From contig NZ_WMEZ01000003.1 in assembly GCF_009856415.1 (NCBI RefSeq), positions 248,001 to 312,000 on the forward strand: a stretch of DNA of 64,000 bases, read 5' to 3'. The position numbers and the translations under genes were made by a program. Shown here piece after piece: positions 42,158 to 51,337 of the stretch. Source of the stretch: Halobacillus litoralis. Lineage in GTDB: Bacteria; Bacillota; Bacilli; Bacillales; Halobacillaceae. Below the pieces are notes generated by a model. It was not told the origin of the DNA. It searched no databases and saw only the letters and a list, made by a program, of their open reading frames with translations. How positions within the stretch are numbered: the first letter of the stretch is position 1; every line of letters starts with the position of its first letter.

Positions 42158-42382
42158 TCATTTTTTCTTTCCATTGATCACCTTTAATGTCGGCGCTTGT
42201 TTTTCATCTGGCTGACGTTCGAAGGACGTAATCGTCGCCCCGATTCCGATTGTGAGTGAACCATCTGACTCCACACGGAACAATGTGCCGGGCTCTTTTA
42301 CTCGGATGGATTGGACATTGTGTCTGGCAAACACCTGCTGCAAGTCACCAATCAGTTCATCTTTTCCATATGTGAAACCCAT
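42158..42382 (-). CDS. Small soluble protein, unknown
   Basis: A 74-aa product begun at ATG 42382, which has a GGGAGTGAC site and gives MGFTYGKDELIGDLQQVF; the longer frame up to 42502 is a read-through over the neighbour gene. It shows an alpha/beta pattern with SDGSLTIGIGATITSFE and a Lys-rich end. No family recognised. It lies 97 nt downstream of the phosphotransferase gene on the same strand. Confidence 0.6.
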   Translation of the reverse strand: MGFTYGKDELIGDLQQVFARHNVQSIRVKEPGTLFRVESDGSLTIGIGATITSFERQPDEKQAPTLKVINGKKK

Positions 42383-42479
42383 TTTGTCACTCCCTAAATG
42401 ATCCTCTATTACTAGTAGGATATGTAAAAAGAGAGACAAACATGCCCATGAATTCTGCGAGTTTTCTAAAGCCGCTCCA

Positions 42480-43454
42480 TCATTCATAGAGAGACTTGCC
42501 ATAACGGGCCTTATATAATTCCAGTGCTTTCAGATGAGTGGCTTTCGCTCTTTGCTGTGTTCGTTCTTTTACTTCAGGATATTCTTCTGCTTCTACATAA
42601 TCCGCAAGAACGTCAATGACGTCATCTAATAATTTGGCCTTAAAATAAAGTGACATCCGTTCAACCACATCATCTCCTGCAAGCCCTCTCACTTTCTGTT
42701 CCCACATCGGCCATTCAGACGTATCAACCCACGGCCAAAGCAAAGACGCAAAATCTGCTGCGGCATCTCCAACGGTTAGATCGTCCCAATCAATGATGCA
42801 AAACCCGTCCCCATTCACTAAAATATTTTGCTGATTCAGATCATTATGAACGACATCTTCTGCTGGACGTTGAAAATGAATCGATTGATGAACTTCCTCT
42901 TCCAACTGATCCGCCATTTCGTGAAACATGTCAAAGGTCTCCTCTTGTACAAATGGAAGACTCCCTCTATCAGCATCTATTATTTTCATATCTTCCCGGA
43001 ACCGATGGATATACGTATCGATAAACGCATCGGCATAACTCTTTTCCTCTACCCCGAGCACACGTTTAAGATGTGTATCACCATGTAGCTGACATATTTT
43101 CGATAAAATTCGATCCGACCAAGCTTGTCCTTTCCATGTTTCTCCTTCAAAAAACTCAAACAAAAGACCGTAGGAGTATTCTGGAATAACGGTTTCATGG
43201 ATTTCCATGAGCAACTTCGGCGCTTCGTAATTTCCCCTCAAATATTCGTGATGACAAGCCCACTGTTGTAAACTCGGTTGATGGGCACGATCGGCAAACT
43301 TCACATGCATGCGCTTCTCCTCATCAGAAATTTGATAGGACTGATTGACAAAACCACCCGGATTCCATATGTACTGAATGTGGATATTTTCTGATTCCAA
43401 CTCAAGTTCTGCTCTTTGTGCCCATTTTTTCAAACGGATTGCGTTCTTTTCCAT
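42480..43454 (-). CDS. APH-family phosphotransferase (CotS/aminoglycoside-kinase-like)
   Basis: A 324-aa kinase-fold enzyme. The catalytic loop VVHNDLNQQNILVNGD (Asp and Asn) and metal-binding CIIDWDD are standard for APH/choline-kinase relatives; N-terminal lobe residues (GGFVNQSYQI, MHVKFAD) fit ATP binding. Similar proteins in Bacillus include spore-coat CotS-type and antibiotic-modifying enzymes. No resistance gene context is present, so the substrate is unknown. Confidence 0.82.
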   Translation of the reverse strand: MEKNAIRLKKWAQRAELELESENIHIQYIWNPGGFVNQSYQISDEEKRMHVKFADRAHQPSLQQWACHHEYLRGNYEAPKLLMEIHETVIPEYSYGLLFEFFEGETWKGQAWSDRILSKICQLHGDTHLKRVLGVEEKSYADAFIDTYIHRFREDMKIIDADRGSLPFVQEETFDMFHEMADQLEEEVHQSIHFQRPAEDVVHNDLNQQNILVNGDGFCIIDWDDLTVGDAAADFASLLWPWVDTSEWPMWEQKVRGLAGDDVVERMSLYFKAKLLDDVIDVLADYVEAEEYPEVKERTQQRAKATHLKALELYKARYGKSLYE

Positions 43455-43612
43455 CCATTAGTCCCCCCTTACTACTCATTCTTTACTGAGCCTTTCGCTT
43501 CCTTCTATTACACCAACCAAACGGAGAAAATATGCACCTTCTCATCCTACAATTTGTATAAAAAGGACTCCCCACTCTCGACCCTTACTATTGAATCATT
43601 TAACGTTTTGTC

Positions 43613-43627
43613 AATTGTCAGACAATT
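43613..43627. promoter_or_regulatory. 15-bp perfect dyad overlapping -35 box (operator)
   Basis: AATTGTC-A-GACAATT is a perfect 7-1-7 dyad and contains the -35 hexamer TTGTCA. TTGTC/GACAA dyads are typical of GntR/FadR- and related repressors, consistent with substrate-inducible control of the operon that follows. Confidence 0.7.
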
Positions 43628-43643
43628 ATGAACTTGATATAGT
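43615..43643 (+). promoter_or_regulatory. Promoter of the amidohydrolase operon
   Basis: -35 TTGTCA (43615-43620), 17-bp spacer, -10 TATAGT (43638-43643), 27 nt before the TTG start at 43670. Confidence 0.75.
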
Positions 43644-43669
43644 TAGTAAAAACAAGGAGGAGATCCAAC

Positions 43670-44905
43670 TTGAAGATCAATCAAAAAAGATTTCACGAAC
43701 ACATCGAAACCCTGGCCGAAATCGGGAAGATTGGAGAAACCGGTGTCTGTCGTCTCGCTCACTCGAAAGAAGACAGAGAAGCTGTCGATGTTGTCCGCCT
43801 TTGGATGGAAGAAGCTGGCCTTGAAACACATATCGATGGATTCGGAAATTTGGTTGGTCGTGTCGAAGGCAAAGAAAAAGACAAACCGATTCTCATGTTA
43901 GGTTCCCACATTGACTCTCAGCCTTATGGCGGTCGATTTGACGGAACATTAGGTGCTTTGGGCGCCATTGAAGTTGTACATACATTGAAAGAAGAAGGCA
44001 TCACCCCTAACCGCTCCATTGAAGTCATCTGTTTTGCAGACGAAGAAGGTTCCAGGTTCAATAAAGGCGTCTTCGGCGTCCGTGGAATCATCGGCCAACT
44101 CGAAGAAGGAGAACTTGAACGCAAAGACAAAAATGGGGTGACCCGCTTAGAAGCTCTCCGAGAATTCGGCGTAGAACCTGATTTGAGCCAAAGCCCTGTC
44201 TACAAACCTGGGGACATTGAAGCTTTCCTTGAACTTCATATTGAACAAGGGCCTGTCCTCGAATCACAAGACAAACCTGTCGGAATCGTATCAGCCATCT
44301 CCGGTCCGATCTGGCTGACCGTGACACTTGAAGGATTTGCCGGACACGCAGGATCCGTGCCCATGAATTTGAGGCAGGATGCGTTTCTTGGAGCCTCCAT
44401 CATTACCAAAGAGTTTAATGAACTTGTCCGGAATGAAGGCACGCCGAATACAGTCGGTACCGTCGGCAGTGTCCAGACTTTCCCGAACTCCCGCAACATC
44501 ATCCCTGAAAAAGTCGAATTCACAGTAGACCTTCGTGATATTGACTTGGATGCCCGCACAAAACTCGAAAAGAAACTATATGAAATCATCGAACGTACGA
44601 GCAAAGAACACAATCTCGAATATTCCATCAGTGAAGATACACGAAGTGATCCACGTTATTGCGCAGACTGGATCAAAGACATTATGAAAGCAGAAGATGA
44701 ACAACTCGGTTACGATTCGCCAACCTTAATGAGCGGACCTTTTCATGATGCCTTATTCATGTCCTACATCAGTGATTACGGCATGATTTTCGTCCGTTGT
44801 GAAAAAGGGATCAGTCACAACCCGTTGGAGTATGCCGAAATGGAGGACATGCAAAAAGGCGTGGAGCTTCTTTATCATACAGCCTTAAAAATCGCTCAGT
44901 CCTAA
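43670..44905 (+). CDS. M20-family N-carbamoyl-amino acid / allantoate amidohydrolase
   Basis: A 411-aa zinc- or cobalt-dependent amidase of the HyuC/AllC group (N-carbamoyl-L-amino acid hydrolase, beta-ureidopropionase or allantoate amidohydrolase). Metal residues lie in LGSHIDSQPYGGRFDGTLG, FADEEGSRF, GISHNPLEY and the central dimerisation segment GFAGHAGSVPM. TTG start after AAGGAGGAG. First gene of a four-gene operon with another amidohydrolase and a transporter; the natural substrate is therefore probably an amide, ureide or acylated amine, but is not named. Confidence 0.85.
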   Translation: MKINQKRFHEHIETLAEIGKIGETGVCRLAHSKEDREAVDVVRLWMEEAGLETHIDGFGNLVGRVEGKEKDKPILMLGSHIDSQPYGGRFDGTLGALGAIEVVHTLKEEGITPNRSIEVICFADEEGSRFNKGVFGVRGIIGQLEEGELERKDKNGVTRLEALREFGVEPDLSQSPVYKPGDIEAFLELHIEQGPVLESQDKPVGIVSAISGPIWLTVTLEGFAGHAGSVPMNLRQDAFLGASIITKEFNELVRNEGTPNTVGTVGSVQTFPNSRNIIPEKVEFTVDLRDIDLDARTKLEKKLYEIIERTSKEHNLEYSISEDTRSDPRYCADWIKDIMKAEDEQLGYDSPTLMSGPFHDALFMSYISDYGMIFVRCEKGISHNPLEYAEMEDMQKGVELLYHTALKIAQS

Positions 44906-44920
44906 ATGGAGGGAGAAGAA

Positions 44921-46513
44921 ATGAAAGCAACCAAAGTATTCATCAATGGAGAAGCCATCACCGCCGATCAATCAGGTACGGTTCATGAAGCTGTTGCTGT
45001 CAAAGGAGAACGCATTCTCCAAGTGGGAACAACGACCGAAATCATGAAACTATGTAGTACTCATACAGATGTGATTGACTTGTATGGGAAAAGCGTGCTT
45101 CCCGGATTCAATGATGCCCATGCCCACCTCGAGTTGTACGGCACCAATCAGATCGGCGTCAACCTGAAGCAGGAGGATTCCATAGATTCTATCATTGAAA
45201 AACTTCATAGGCGGGCAGAGGAAACACCTCCAGGAGAATGGGTCCGCGGCTGGGGTTATAATCAGAACACCTTGCTGGAGGGTCGCCATCTGACTAAATG
45301 GGATTTGGACAAAGTGTCCACGTCCCATCCAATCATTGTCGTACGTACTTGTGGTCATATTTCATGTGTAAACAGCAAAGCATTAGAAATAGCTGATCTT
45401 ACTTCACAGACACCCCATCCACCTGGAGGAACCTATCACAAGGATGAGGACGAGCTTTCCGGTCTATTGTTGGAAGCTGCCCATATGGAGATGTTCCAGC
45501 TTGCTGATTATTCAGAAGCAGAAGTAATGCTGGGGCTACAAATAGCCTCCGATCACTTTTTACAAAACGGAATAACGAGTGTTCATGATGCAGGTGGATA
45601 CGGCACGAAACACATCCGTTATTTACAAAAGGCGGCTCAAGAAGGAAAGATCAGGCAACGACTTTATGTCATGTATGGTTCCCTCTACGATTCTCCATCT
45701 GTTGTCCAAGCAGGTGTGAAGAGCGGGATCATGACGGGACTCGGAGACGATACATTTAAAATCGGCCCTGCGAAAGTTTTCATTGATGGAAGCAGCAGCG
45801 GTCCGACATGCAAAACCCGTGATCCATACACAAGTAATCCAAATGATTCAGGGATTCTATATATGGACCAAAAAGAACTGGACCGACATCTCCTAACAGC
45901 ACATGAACAAGGATGGCAAGTTACTGCTCACGCCATGGGAGATGAAGCCGTACATATGCTATTGTCTACAATTGAGCGAGCGCTCAATCACAGGACAGGG
46001 ATCAACCACCGTCACAGGATTGAGCATGCAGGAATCACTCCCCCTGACCTTGTTGAAAGAATAAAAGCCACCCACTCCGTTCCGATTCCGAACCCTGCTT
46101 TTCTTTACGAGTTCGGAGATGGATATATCAACGATTACGGTGACAGAGTCCACCACTTTTTCCCGTTAAAAAGTTACGTGGATCAGAACATTCCGTTTGC
46201 CATCGGTTCCGACAGCCCGATTACAGCGGTGAGTCCGCTGATCGGCATCCACGCAGCCGTCAATCGGACAAGTAAACACGGCCACCCTGTCGGTCAAGGT
46301 CAATCCATCACGGTCAAAGAAGCAATCCGTGCTTATACATGGGCAGAGGCTTATGCCAGTGGGGAGGAAGATTTGAAAGGAACCTTAGAACCAGACAAGT
46401 ACGCGGATCTTGTCATTCTCGATCAATCCATCTTGCGTTGTCCTTCTCAGCAGCTGAAGGATATCCAAGTAGAAATGACGATTCTAAATGGAGATATCGT
46501 GTATGAAAAATAA
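44921..46513 (+). CDS. Amidohydrolase of the YtcJ type
   Basis: A 530-aa metal-dependent hydrolase. Start ATG 44921 is 7 nt after GGAGGGAG, which lies in the coding sequence of a longer frame from 44906. Metal motif PGFNDAHAHLEL, VRTCGHISCVN, central TAHAMGDEAV, IEHAGI and SDSPITAVSP (with the active Asp) follow the YtcJ order. Predicted cytosolic. It sits between the M20 hydrolase (15 nt) and a DUF3311 protein, so the two hydrolases may act on successive bonds in one substrate. Confidence 0.85.
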   Translation: MKATKVFINGEAITADQSGTVHEAVAVKGERILQVGTTTEIMKLCSTHTDVIDLYGKSVLPGFNDAHAHLELYGTNQIGVNLKQEDSIDSIIEKLHRRAEETPPGEWVRGWGYNQNTLLEGRHLTKWDLDKVSTSHPIIVVRTCGHISCVNSKALEIADLTSQTPHPPGGTYHKDEDELSGLLLEAAHMEMFQLADYSEAEVMLGLQIASDHFLQNGITSVHDAGGYGTKHIRYLQKAAQEGKIRQRLYVMYGSLYDSPSVVQAGVKSGIMTGLGDDTFKIGPAKVFIDGSSSGPTCKTRDPYTSNPNDSGILYMDQKELDRHLLTAHEQGWQVTAHAMGDEAVHMLLSTIERALNHRTGINHRHRIEHAGITPPDLVERIKATHSVPIPNPAFLYEFGDGYINDYGDRVHHFFPLKSYVDQNIPFAIGSDSPITAVSPLIGIHAAVNRTSKHGHPVGQGQSITVKEAIRAYTWAEAYASGEEDLKGTLEPDKYADLVILDQSILRCPSQQLKDIQVEMTILNGDIVYEK

Positions 46514-46527
46514 AAGGAGGATGCCCA

Positions 46528-46749
46528 TTGACCAAGCAAAAGTTCGTTAAAATTTACTGTCTTTCTTTAACCATCCCATTTTTACTTCTCGTCTTCCCGT
46601 TGTTCTCCATCGCCAACAGGGAGACGCCATTCATCATCGGTTTACCATTTTCGGTATTCTGGGTCATTTTTTGGATCATTGTCACATTCATCATCGTCCT
46701 ATTCCTGTACAAAATCGATCCTGACAAAGACGAAAAGGAGGTCCACTAA
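46528..46749 (+). CDS. DUF3311 small membrane protein
   Basis: A 73-aa protein starting TTG 46528, 7 nt after AGGAGG. Two hydrophobic helices (ISLTIPFLLLVFPLF-type and VIFWIIVTFIIVLFLY) with a conserved PFIIGLPF loop. DUF3311 genes are usually found next to sodium:solute symporters, and here the stop is directly followed by the symporter ATG. Function is probably as symporter accessory subunit (inference by context). Confidence 0.8.
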   Translation: MTKQKFVKIYCLSLTIPFLLLVFPLFSIANRETPFIIGLPFSVFWVIFWIIVTFIIVLFLYKIDPDKDEKEVH

Positions 46750-48219
46750 ATGGCACAATGGCAAATTGCAATGATCATGATGATCGGTTACCTCGTCGTC
46801 GCTTTATTCATCGGAGTCTTAGCCGGCCGTAACCAGGACAAAAGTTCACTAGAAGAATTTACGACAGCGAAAGGGAATCTTGGTCTCTTCGTCATGTGGT
46901 TCCTCATGGGTGGAGCGGTCTTCAGTGCCTTCTCCTTCCTCGGCGCACCAGGATGGGCCTTTTCCCGGGGTGCACCTGCGTTGTACATCATCACCTATAC
47001 CGCCTTCGCCATCTTACCTTGGTATATCATCGGTCCGAAAATCGGTGCCATCGGCCGCAAGCACAACATCTATACGGTCGCCGGATTTTTACAACTGCGC
47101 TATTCCAGCCGTGTGATCGCCATGATCATCGGAATCGTCGCTTTACTAGCCTCTATTCAGTACTTGGCCACACAAATGAAAGGGATGGCCTATATTTTTA
47201 ACATCATGACAGAAGGACGGATTCCTTTCTGGCTTGGTGCGCTGCTTTCTTACGGAATTGTCGTCGTTTATGTCGCCACAGGCGGACTTCGGGCTGCTGC
47301 CTGGTCAGATGTGTTTCAAGGAATTCTCATGATCGTCATTTCCTGGACGGTCGGGCTCACGATCGTCAATCAGCTTCACGACAGCGTTCCAAATATGTTC
47401 CGTAATTTGACACAGGACAACCCAGGTTTTCTGCAGATCGGTGCAGAAGGTTCAACGATGTCCATGATGGCCTACACAACAACCATCCTTGTATCGACCA
47501 TCGGGTTTCTCATGTGGCCGCACTTGTTTTCAAAATCATACGCCACAAAAGCACGTACCATCAAAAAGACCGTGCTCGTCTATCCGATGTTCGCCTTGTT
47601 CCTAATTCCGCTTCTTTTTGTAGGGTTCTCTGCCGTTAACGTCATCCAAGCCAATCAAATCGGTTCACCTGATGAAATTCTGCCCTACCTGATTACAACG
47701 GTTCTCACATTGCCGGGCTGGGTGTATGGACTTGTCGGTGCTGGTGCGCTTGCTGCTGCCATGAGTACCGCAGATGCGATCACGCACAGTGCTTCCCTTG
47801 AATTTACAGATGGCTTGATCCGTAACGTAAAAAGGGACCTTTCATCGAAAGCAACGCTTTTAATCATGAGAATCGGCGTCTTCGTCATCGGTGGGCTCGC
47901 CTATTTCATTACTGTGTTTGGTGGACAAGGATTGATCGCTCTCCTCCTCGGAGCCTACGGATCTATCGTCCAATTCGCCCCAGGTGTCTATGGTGCTTTG
48001 TATTCGAAGAAAATCACTGCTCCTGCCGTAGTTACAGGGTTAATCTCAGGTACAGTGGTCAACTACTACTTCCAGCTTGTCGCGGACTCCCCGCCATTGG
48101 ACATTAATCCAGGTATCTTAGGATTGATTGTTAACGTTGGACTCGTCGTTCTGATCAGTGCCTTTACCCAAGGAAAAGAGATGCCAATGGCAGAGGAATA
48201 CAGAAAAATAGGTTCGTAA
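46750..48219 (+). CDS. Sodium:solute symporter of catabolic operon
   Basis: A 489-aa SSS-family permease with about 13 helices. Signature segments GAPGWAFSRGAPALY, IYTVAGFLQLRYSSRV, YVATGGLRAAAWSDVFQG, GAGALAAAMSTADAITHS are typical of the family. It follows the two hydrolases and DUF3311, so it probably imports their substrate with sodium. It differs from the PanF symporter at 49396-50862. Terminator follows immediately. Confidence 0.9.
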   Translation: MAQWQIAMIMMIGYLVVALFIGVLAGRNQDKSSLEEFTTAKGNLGLFVMWFLMGGAVFSAFSFLGAPGWAFSRGAPALYIITYTAFAILPWYIIGPKIGAIGRKHNIYTVAGFLQLRYSSRVIAMIIGIVALLASIQYLATQMKGMAYIFNIMTEGRIPFWLGALLSYGIVVVYVATGGLRAAAWSDVFQGILMIVISWTVGLTIVNQLHDSVPNMFRNLTQDNPGFLQIGAEGSTMSMMAYTTTILVSTIGFLMWPHLFSKSYATKARTIKKTVLVYPMFALFLIPLLFVGFSAVNVIQANQIGSPDEILPYLITTVLTLPGWVYGLVGAGALAAAMSTADAITHSASLEFTDGLIRNVKRDLSSKATLLIMRIGVFVIGGLAYFITVFGGQGLIALLLGAYGSIVQFAPGVYGALYSKKITAPAVVTGLISGTVVNYYFQLVADSPPLDINPGILGLIVNVGLVVLISAFTQGKEMPMAEEYRKIGS

Positions 48220-48220
48220 T

Positions 48221-48260
48221 AAAAAAGACTCTGAGTTAGCTAAACTCAGAGTCTTTCTTT
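48221..48260 (+). terminator. Terminator of amidohydrolase operon
   Basis: Stem AAGACTCTGAGTT / AACTCAGAGTCTT with a 4-nt loop and TTCTTT, right after the symporter stop codon. Confidence 0.9.
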
Positions 48261-48311
48261 ATGCTTAATGCAATGAACGACGAATGCAATTATAAGTTTA
48301 AGACTTCGTCG

Positions 48312-48872
48312 TTAGACCTTCACCCTTATCCAGCCCGTCTCTTTAGGAAAGTCCTTCCGTGTCAATGTTTTCCCATCTAACCATTGCTTGTAGGCTGTCA
48401 TCGTACCATCATGTGTAACGACAAAAACACGGTCTTTCCCTTGTTGCTTACACCAATGAATCAGTTCAGAAGCAACGTCCTCGAATTCCTTTTCAGGGAT
48501 TTCATTGATCCCCTCTTCCCATTGTTCATCAGTCAATTGAAAGCCAGGGAAATCAGCCCACACCTGGTCTTTACGCAATGTCCGGTCGCAAGGTAATGTT
48601 TTCCACTCCTTCTTCTGTGGAAACATACGGGGACCAAGGGCAGGAGACACAACCCTTCTGCATGGAATGCTTTCGCTCCAACGCTCAGCCGTTTGTAGAG
48701 TTCTTAACGTCGGACTGACGATGAGTAGATCTTCAGAAGACAGTGGCCATGTTCCTTGTAATTCTCTTGCCTGGCTTTCTCCACGTAATGTCAATGCTGG
48801 GTGGAGGGTATGTAATCGATCAGGTTTTTCCGTATGTTCTCCTTCCCCATGACGCACAAATACAAGTTCCAT
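48312..48872 (-). CDS. Histidine phosphatase superfamily protein
   Basis: A 186-aa phosphoglycerate-mutase-like protein. The RHGEGEH catalytic motif is at residues 7-13, with SPTLRTLQTAERW (second Arg) at about 53-65 and VVTHDGTM (second His) at about 151-158. It could be a phosphatase for small sugars or a mutase. The terminator upstream separates it from the symporter gene. Confidence 0.88.
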   Translation of the reverse strand: MELVFVRHGEGEHTEKPDRLHTLHPALTLRGESQARELQGTWPLSSEDLLIVSPTLRTLQTAERWSESIPCRRVVSPALGPRMFPQKKEWKTLPCDRTLRKDQVWADFPGFQLTDEQWEEGINEIPEKEFEDVASELIHWCKQQGKDRVFVVTHDGTMTAYKQWLDGKTLTRKDFPKETGWIRVKV

Positions 48873-48888
48873 CCTTGTCCTCCTTTTG

Positions 48889-49263
48889 TTATGTCTTTGC
48901 TCCCATCTTTCTTACATTGCTAATAATCATCAGGATAATAGAATATACCCAAGTACACCCGATGATAAAAGCGGAAACCACAAGCTCTTCTTCCTTTTGT
49001 AGTGAGAAAGTAAATAGGACGAACCCACATAACCCCGATCCTATGAGCGTGTAATAAAAAAGGGTATGCCACCACTTTCGCACAGGCAGGACACGATGGA
49101 TGAGAATAGACAAGGGGATTCCTAAGATGAGGTAAACCGGTAAAGTGTACACAAATATAAGAAAAGAAACATCCGGATTACCCGGAGATAATAGGTTCAA
49201 AGAGAATGATACGAGGATGGTTGAAAAGAAGGCGGCTAGAATTCCCGTATATATGTTGTTCAT
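48889..49263 (-). CDS. UPF0715-like membrane protein
   Basis: A 124-aa protein starting MNNIYTGILAAFFST at ATG 49263, with GGAG 8 nt upstream. The longer frame to 49326 adds an unlikely CSGNN-type lead. Four membrane helices and the segment PVYLILGIPLSILIHRVLPVR give it the look of the UPF0715 (YwlA-type) group; that group has no known function. It shares its strand with the phosphatase gene but is 16 nt upstream of it. Confidence 0.65.
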   Translation of the reverse strand: MNNIYTGILAAFFSTILVSFSLNLLSPGNPDVSFLIFVYTLPVYLILGIPLSILIHRVLPVRKWWHTLFYYTLIGSGLCGFVLFTFSLQKEEELVVSAFIIGCTWVYSIILMIISNVRKMGAKT

Positions 49264-49356
49264 ACATTCAACTCCGTTCTGACCTCTTGAACCTAAGGTG
49301 TTATTTCCCGAGCAATATTTATCCATACCGTACTACAGTCTAGGATTGGTTTTCTA

Positions 49357-49392
49357 ACAACAAAAGAATGGAGCCCTCTCCATCCTTTTTGT
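49357..49392 (-). terminator. Terminator after panF
   Basis: Stem AACAAAAAGGATGGAG / CTCCATTCTTTTGTT (with mismatches in the A/T part, strong in ATGGAG/CTCCAT). Confidence 0.7.
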
Positions 49393-49395
49393 TAT

Positions 49396-50862
49396 TTAAG
49401 CACTCCACAATTTTTGGAACACTTGTTTCTGTATGTCCTCATGCCGTTTCACGGTCAATAAACTAAACAGGACATAGGCTAGCAGACTCAATAGCACGGG
49501 CAGTACCACTGTATGCATACCAAACGCTTGAGGCATAAAACTATGAAATAGAATATAGCTTCCTACCCCTGTCAAAATGGAAGCAATAGCTCCGCTGGCA
49601 TTGCCTTTTTTCCAATACAACCCCATAATTACGGGCCAAATGAAAGCTGCTTCCAGCCCGCCGAAAGCAAATAAGTTCAACCAAATCAATAAATCCGGTG
49701 GCTGAATCGCCATGGCAAATACGAGAATTCCAATCACAGCGGTGACGGAAATACTCAATTGTTTCACCTTCTTCGTACTTGCTTCAGGATTCACATAGTT
49801 CAAGTAAACATCTTTCACCACCGCTGAACTGACAAGCAGGAGGAGGGAATCGACGGTCGACATGATTGCAGCCATCGGGGCAGCAAGCACAATGCCCGCC
49901 AGCCACGCCGGCAGCACCTCCATCGCAATTCGCGGCATGACCGTATCTCCCACTTCTATTCCAGGAAGGACAGGTCTTGCGAAAACCCCTGTCAAATGCA
50001 TACCAAGCATGATCACACCGACAACCACAGTTCCTATAATTAAAGCACGGTGCATGCCACGTGAGCTTTTATAGCTCATGGCACGGACAGCAACTTGAGG
50101 CAGACCGACAACGCCGACACCGACAAGGATCCAGAAGGACGATACATACAGTGGCGTAAGGGAACGATCCGATCCGTACGGTGAAATCAAGTCCGGGTTC
50201 TCTGCAGCAAGATCGGAGATGATGTTCTCAATCCCACCCCCTGCAAGAATCGTGCCGATCAAGATGATCATCGTACCGAAAAACATGATGATCCCCTGCA
50301 CAGTATCTGTAATGGCAACAGCACGGAACCCACCAATAATGACATAAACGAGCACGGATATGGCAAAAATGAACAAGGCTGCCGTATAAGATAGGCCTGT
50401 AAAAGATTCAATCAGGCGTGCGCCTCCGACCCACTGGGCCGCCATCGCCGAGAATAAGAAAATGATAATACTTGCAGCTGATAGGATGACCACCCACTTA
50501 CTCTGATAGCGTTCCTTCAAAAAATCGACAAGGGTGACCGCCCGGATTTTTCTTGCCATGATGGCAAACTTCTTTCCAAGTACCGACAGCACAAAATAGC
50601 CCGTCGCAAGCTGTGTCATGGAAAGCAAAACCCAGCCTAGACCGACGGTGTATGCAACTCCAGGCCCTCCCACAAAGCTGCTTGCACTTCCATAGGTGGC
50701 GACCATCGTCATCGCTAAAATGAAACCACCAAGCTGACGACTTCCTAAGAAATATTCCTGCAGAAAATCCGCACTCGACTTTAAGTATTTCGAAGCATAA
50801 AAGCCAATAAAAAATATGATGACTAAAAATAGTAACAGTGGTATGACAACGCCCCAATTCAT
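49396..50862 (-). CDS. panF: Sodium/pantothenate symporter
   Basis: A 488-aa SSS-family permease. PanF-type features are FLGSRQLGGFILAMTMVATYGSASSFVGGPG (here split as LGSRQLGGFILAMT and YGSASSFVGGPG), GGFRAVAITDTVQG, MSTVDSLLLLVSSAVVKD. It carries pantothenate (vitamin B5) into the cell with sodium. It is preceded by a 4-nt overlapping YhdT gene, the pairing seen in many bacteria. Confidence 0.92.
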   Translation of the reverse strand: MNWGVVIPLLLFLVIIFFIGFYASKYLKSSADFLQEYFLGSRQLGGFILAMTMVATYGSASSFVGGPGVAYTVGLGWVLLSMTQLATGYFVLSVLGKKFAIMARKIRAVTLVDFLKERYQSKWVVILSAASIIIFLFSAMAAQWVGGARLIESFTGLSYTAALFIFAISVLVYVIIGGFRAVAITDTVQGIIMFFGTMIILIGTILAGGGIENIISDLAAENPDLISPYGSDRSLTPLYVSSFWILVGVGVVGLPQVAVRAMSYKSSRGMHRALIIGTVVVGVIMLGMHLTGVFARPVLPGIEVGDTVMPRIAMEVLPAWLAGIVLAAPMAAIMSTVDSLLLLVSSAVVKDVYLNYVNPEASTKKVKQLSISVTAVIGILVFAMAIQPPDLLIWLNLFAFGGLEAAFIWPVIMGLYWKKGNASGAIASILTGVGSYILFHSFMPQAFGMHTVVLPVLLSLLAYVLFSLLTVKRHEDIQKQVFQKLWSA

Positions 50863-51140
50863 TCTTCATCCCCCTCATCTAGCGGTACTTCCTTAAATAA
50901 AAATTTGACCGCAAGAATGACGAGAAGGAAGATAAGGACCGTGACAGCGATACAACTATAAAAAAACCATGCCGGAAAGCCGAAAATGTAGTCATATTCC
51001 TCCACAGTTCCCGACCCGAAACCATAAGCAAAGCCATACCAAAGAATGAAGTTCACAACAACCAGTGCAACTCCAATCAACGCCTCTTTGTTCGCAATTT
51101 TGTATCGTGGATCTTCCAAATTCTTATCTTGTTGTTTCAT
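50859..51140 (-). CDS. yhdT: YhdT-family membrane protein
   Basis: A 93-aa protein with two membrane helices (ALIGVALVVVNFILWYGFAYGFG; FPAWFFYSCIAVTVLIFLLVILAVKFLFKEVPL, cited in part) matching DUF997/YhdT, which always accompanies PanF. ATG 51140 (MKQQDKNLEDPRYK) is preferred over an ATG at 51161 because GGGGGAATATCCT lies just before it. Its stop overlaps the panF ATG by 4 nt. Confidence 0.88.
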   Translation of the reverse strand: MKQQDKNLEDPRYKIANKEALIGVALVVVNFILWYGFAYGFGSGTVEEYDYIFGFPAWFFYSCIAVTVLIFLLVILAVKFLFKEVPLDEGDEE

Positions 51141-51337
51141 AGGATATTCCCCCTTGACCATCCAAACGTCTAGTTATCTATGTATCTGTTCTGTGCTGTC
51201 ATCATGTTTTCCCCTTTTCCAAGCTTACCGAAAAATCACTCGTCTGTCTGCACCCTTTTTTTCACAAAAACGTGCTACTCCAACCTTTACAGACATAAAG
51301 TATGAATGTTCCATTTTTAAATATAAGCTCCTTATTC

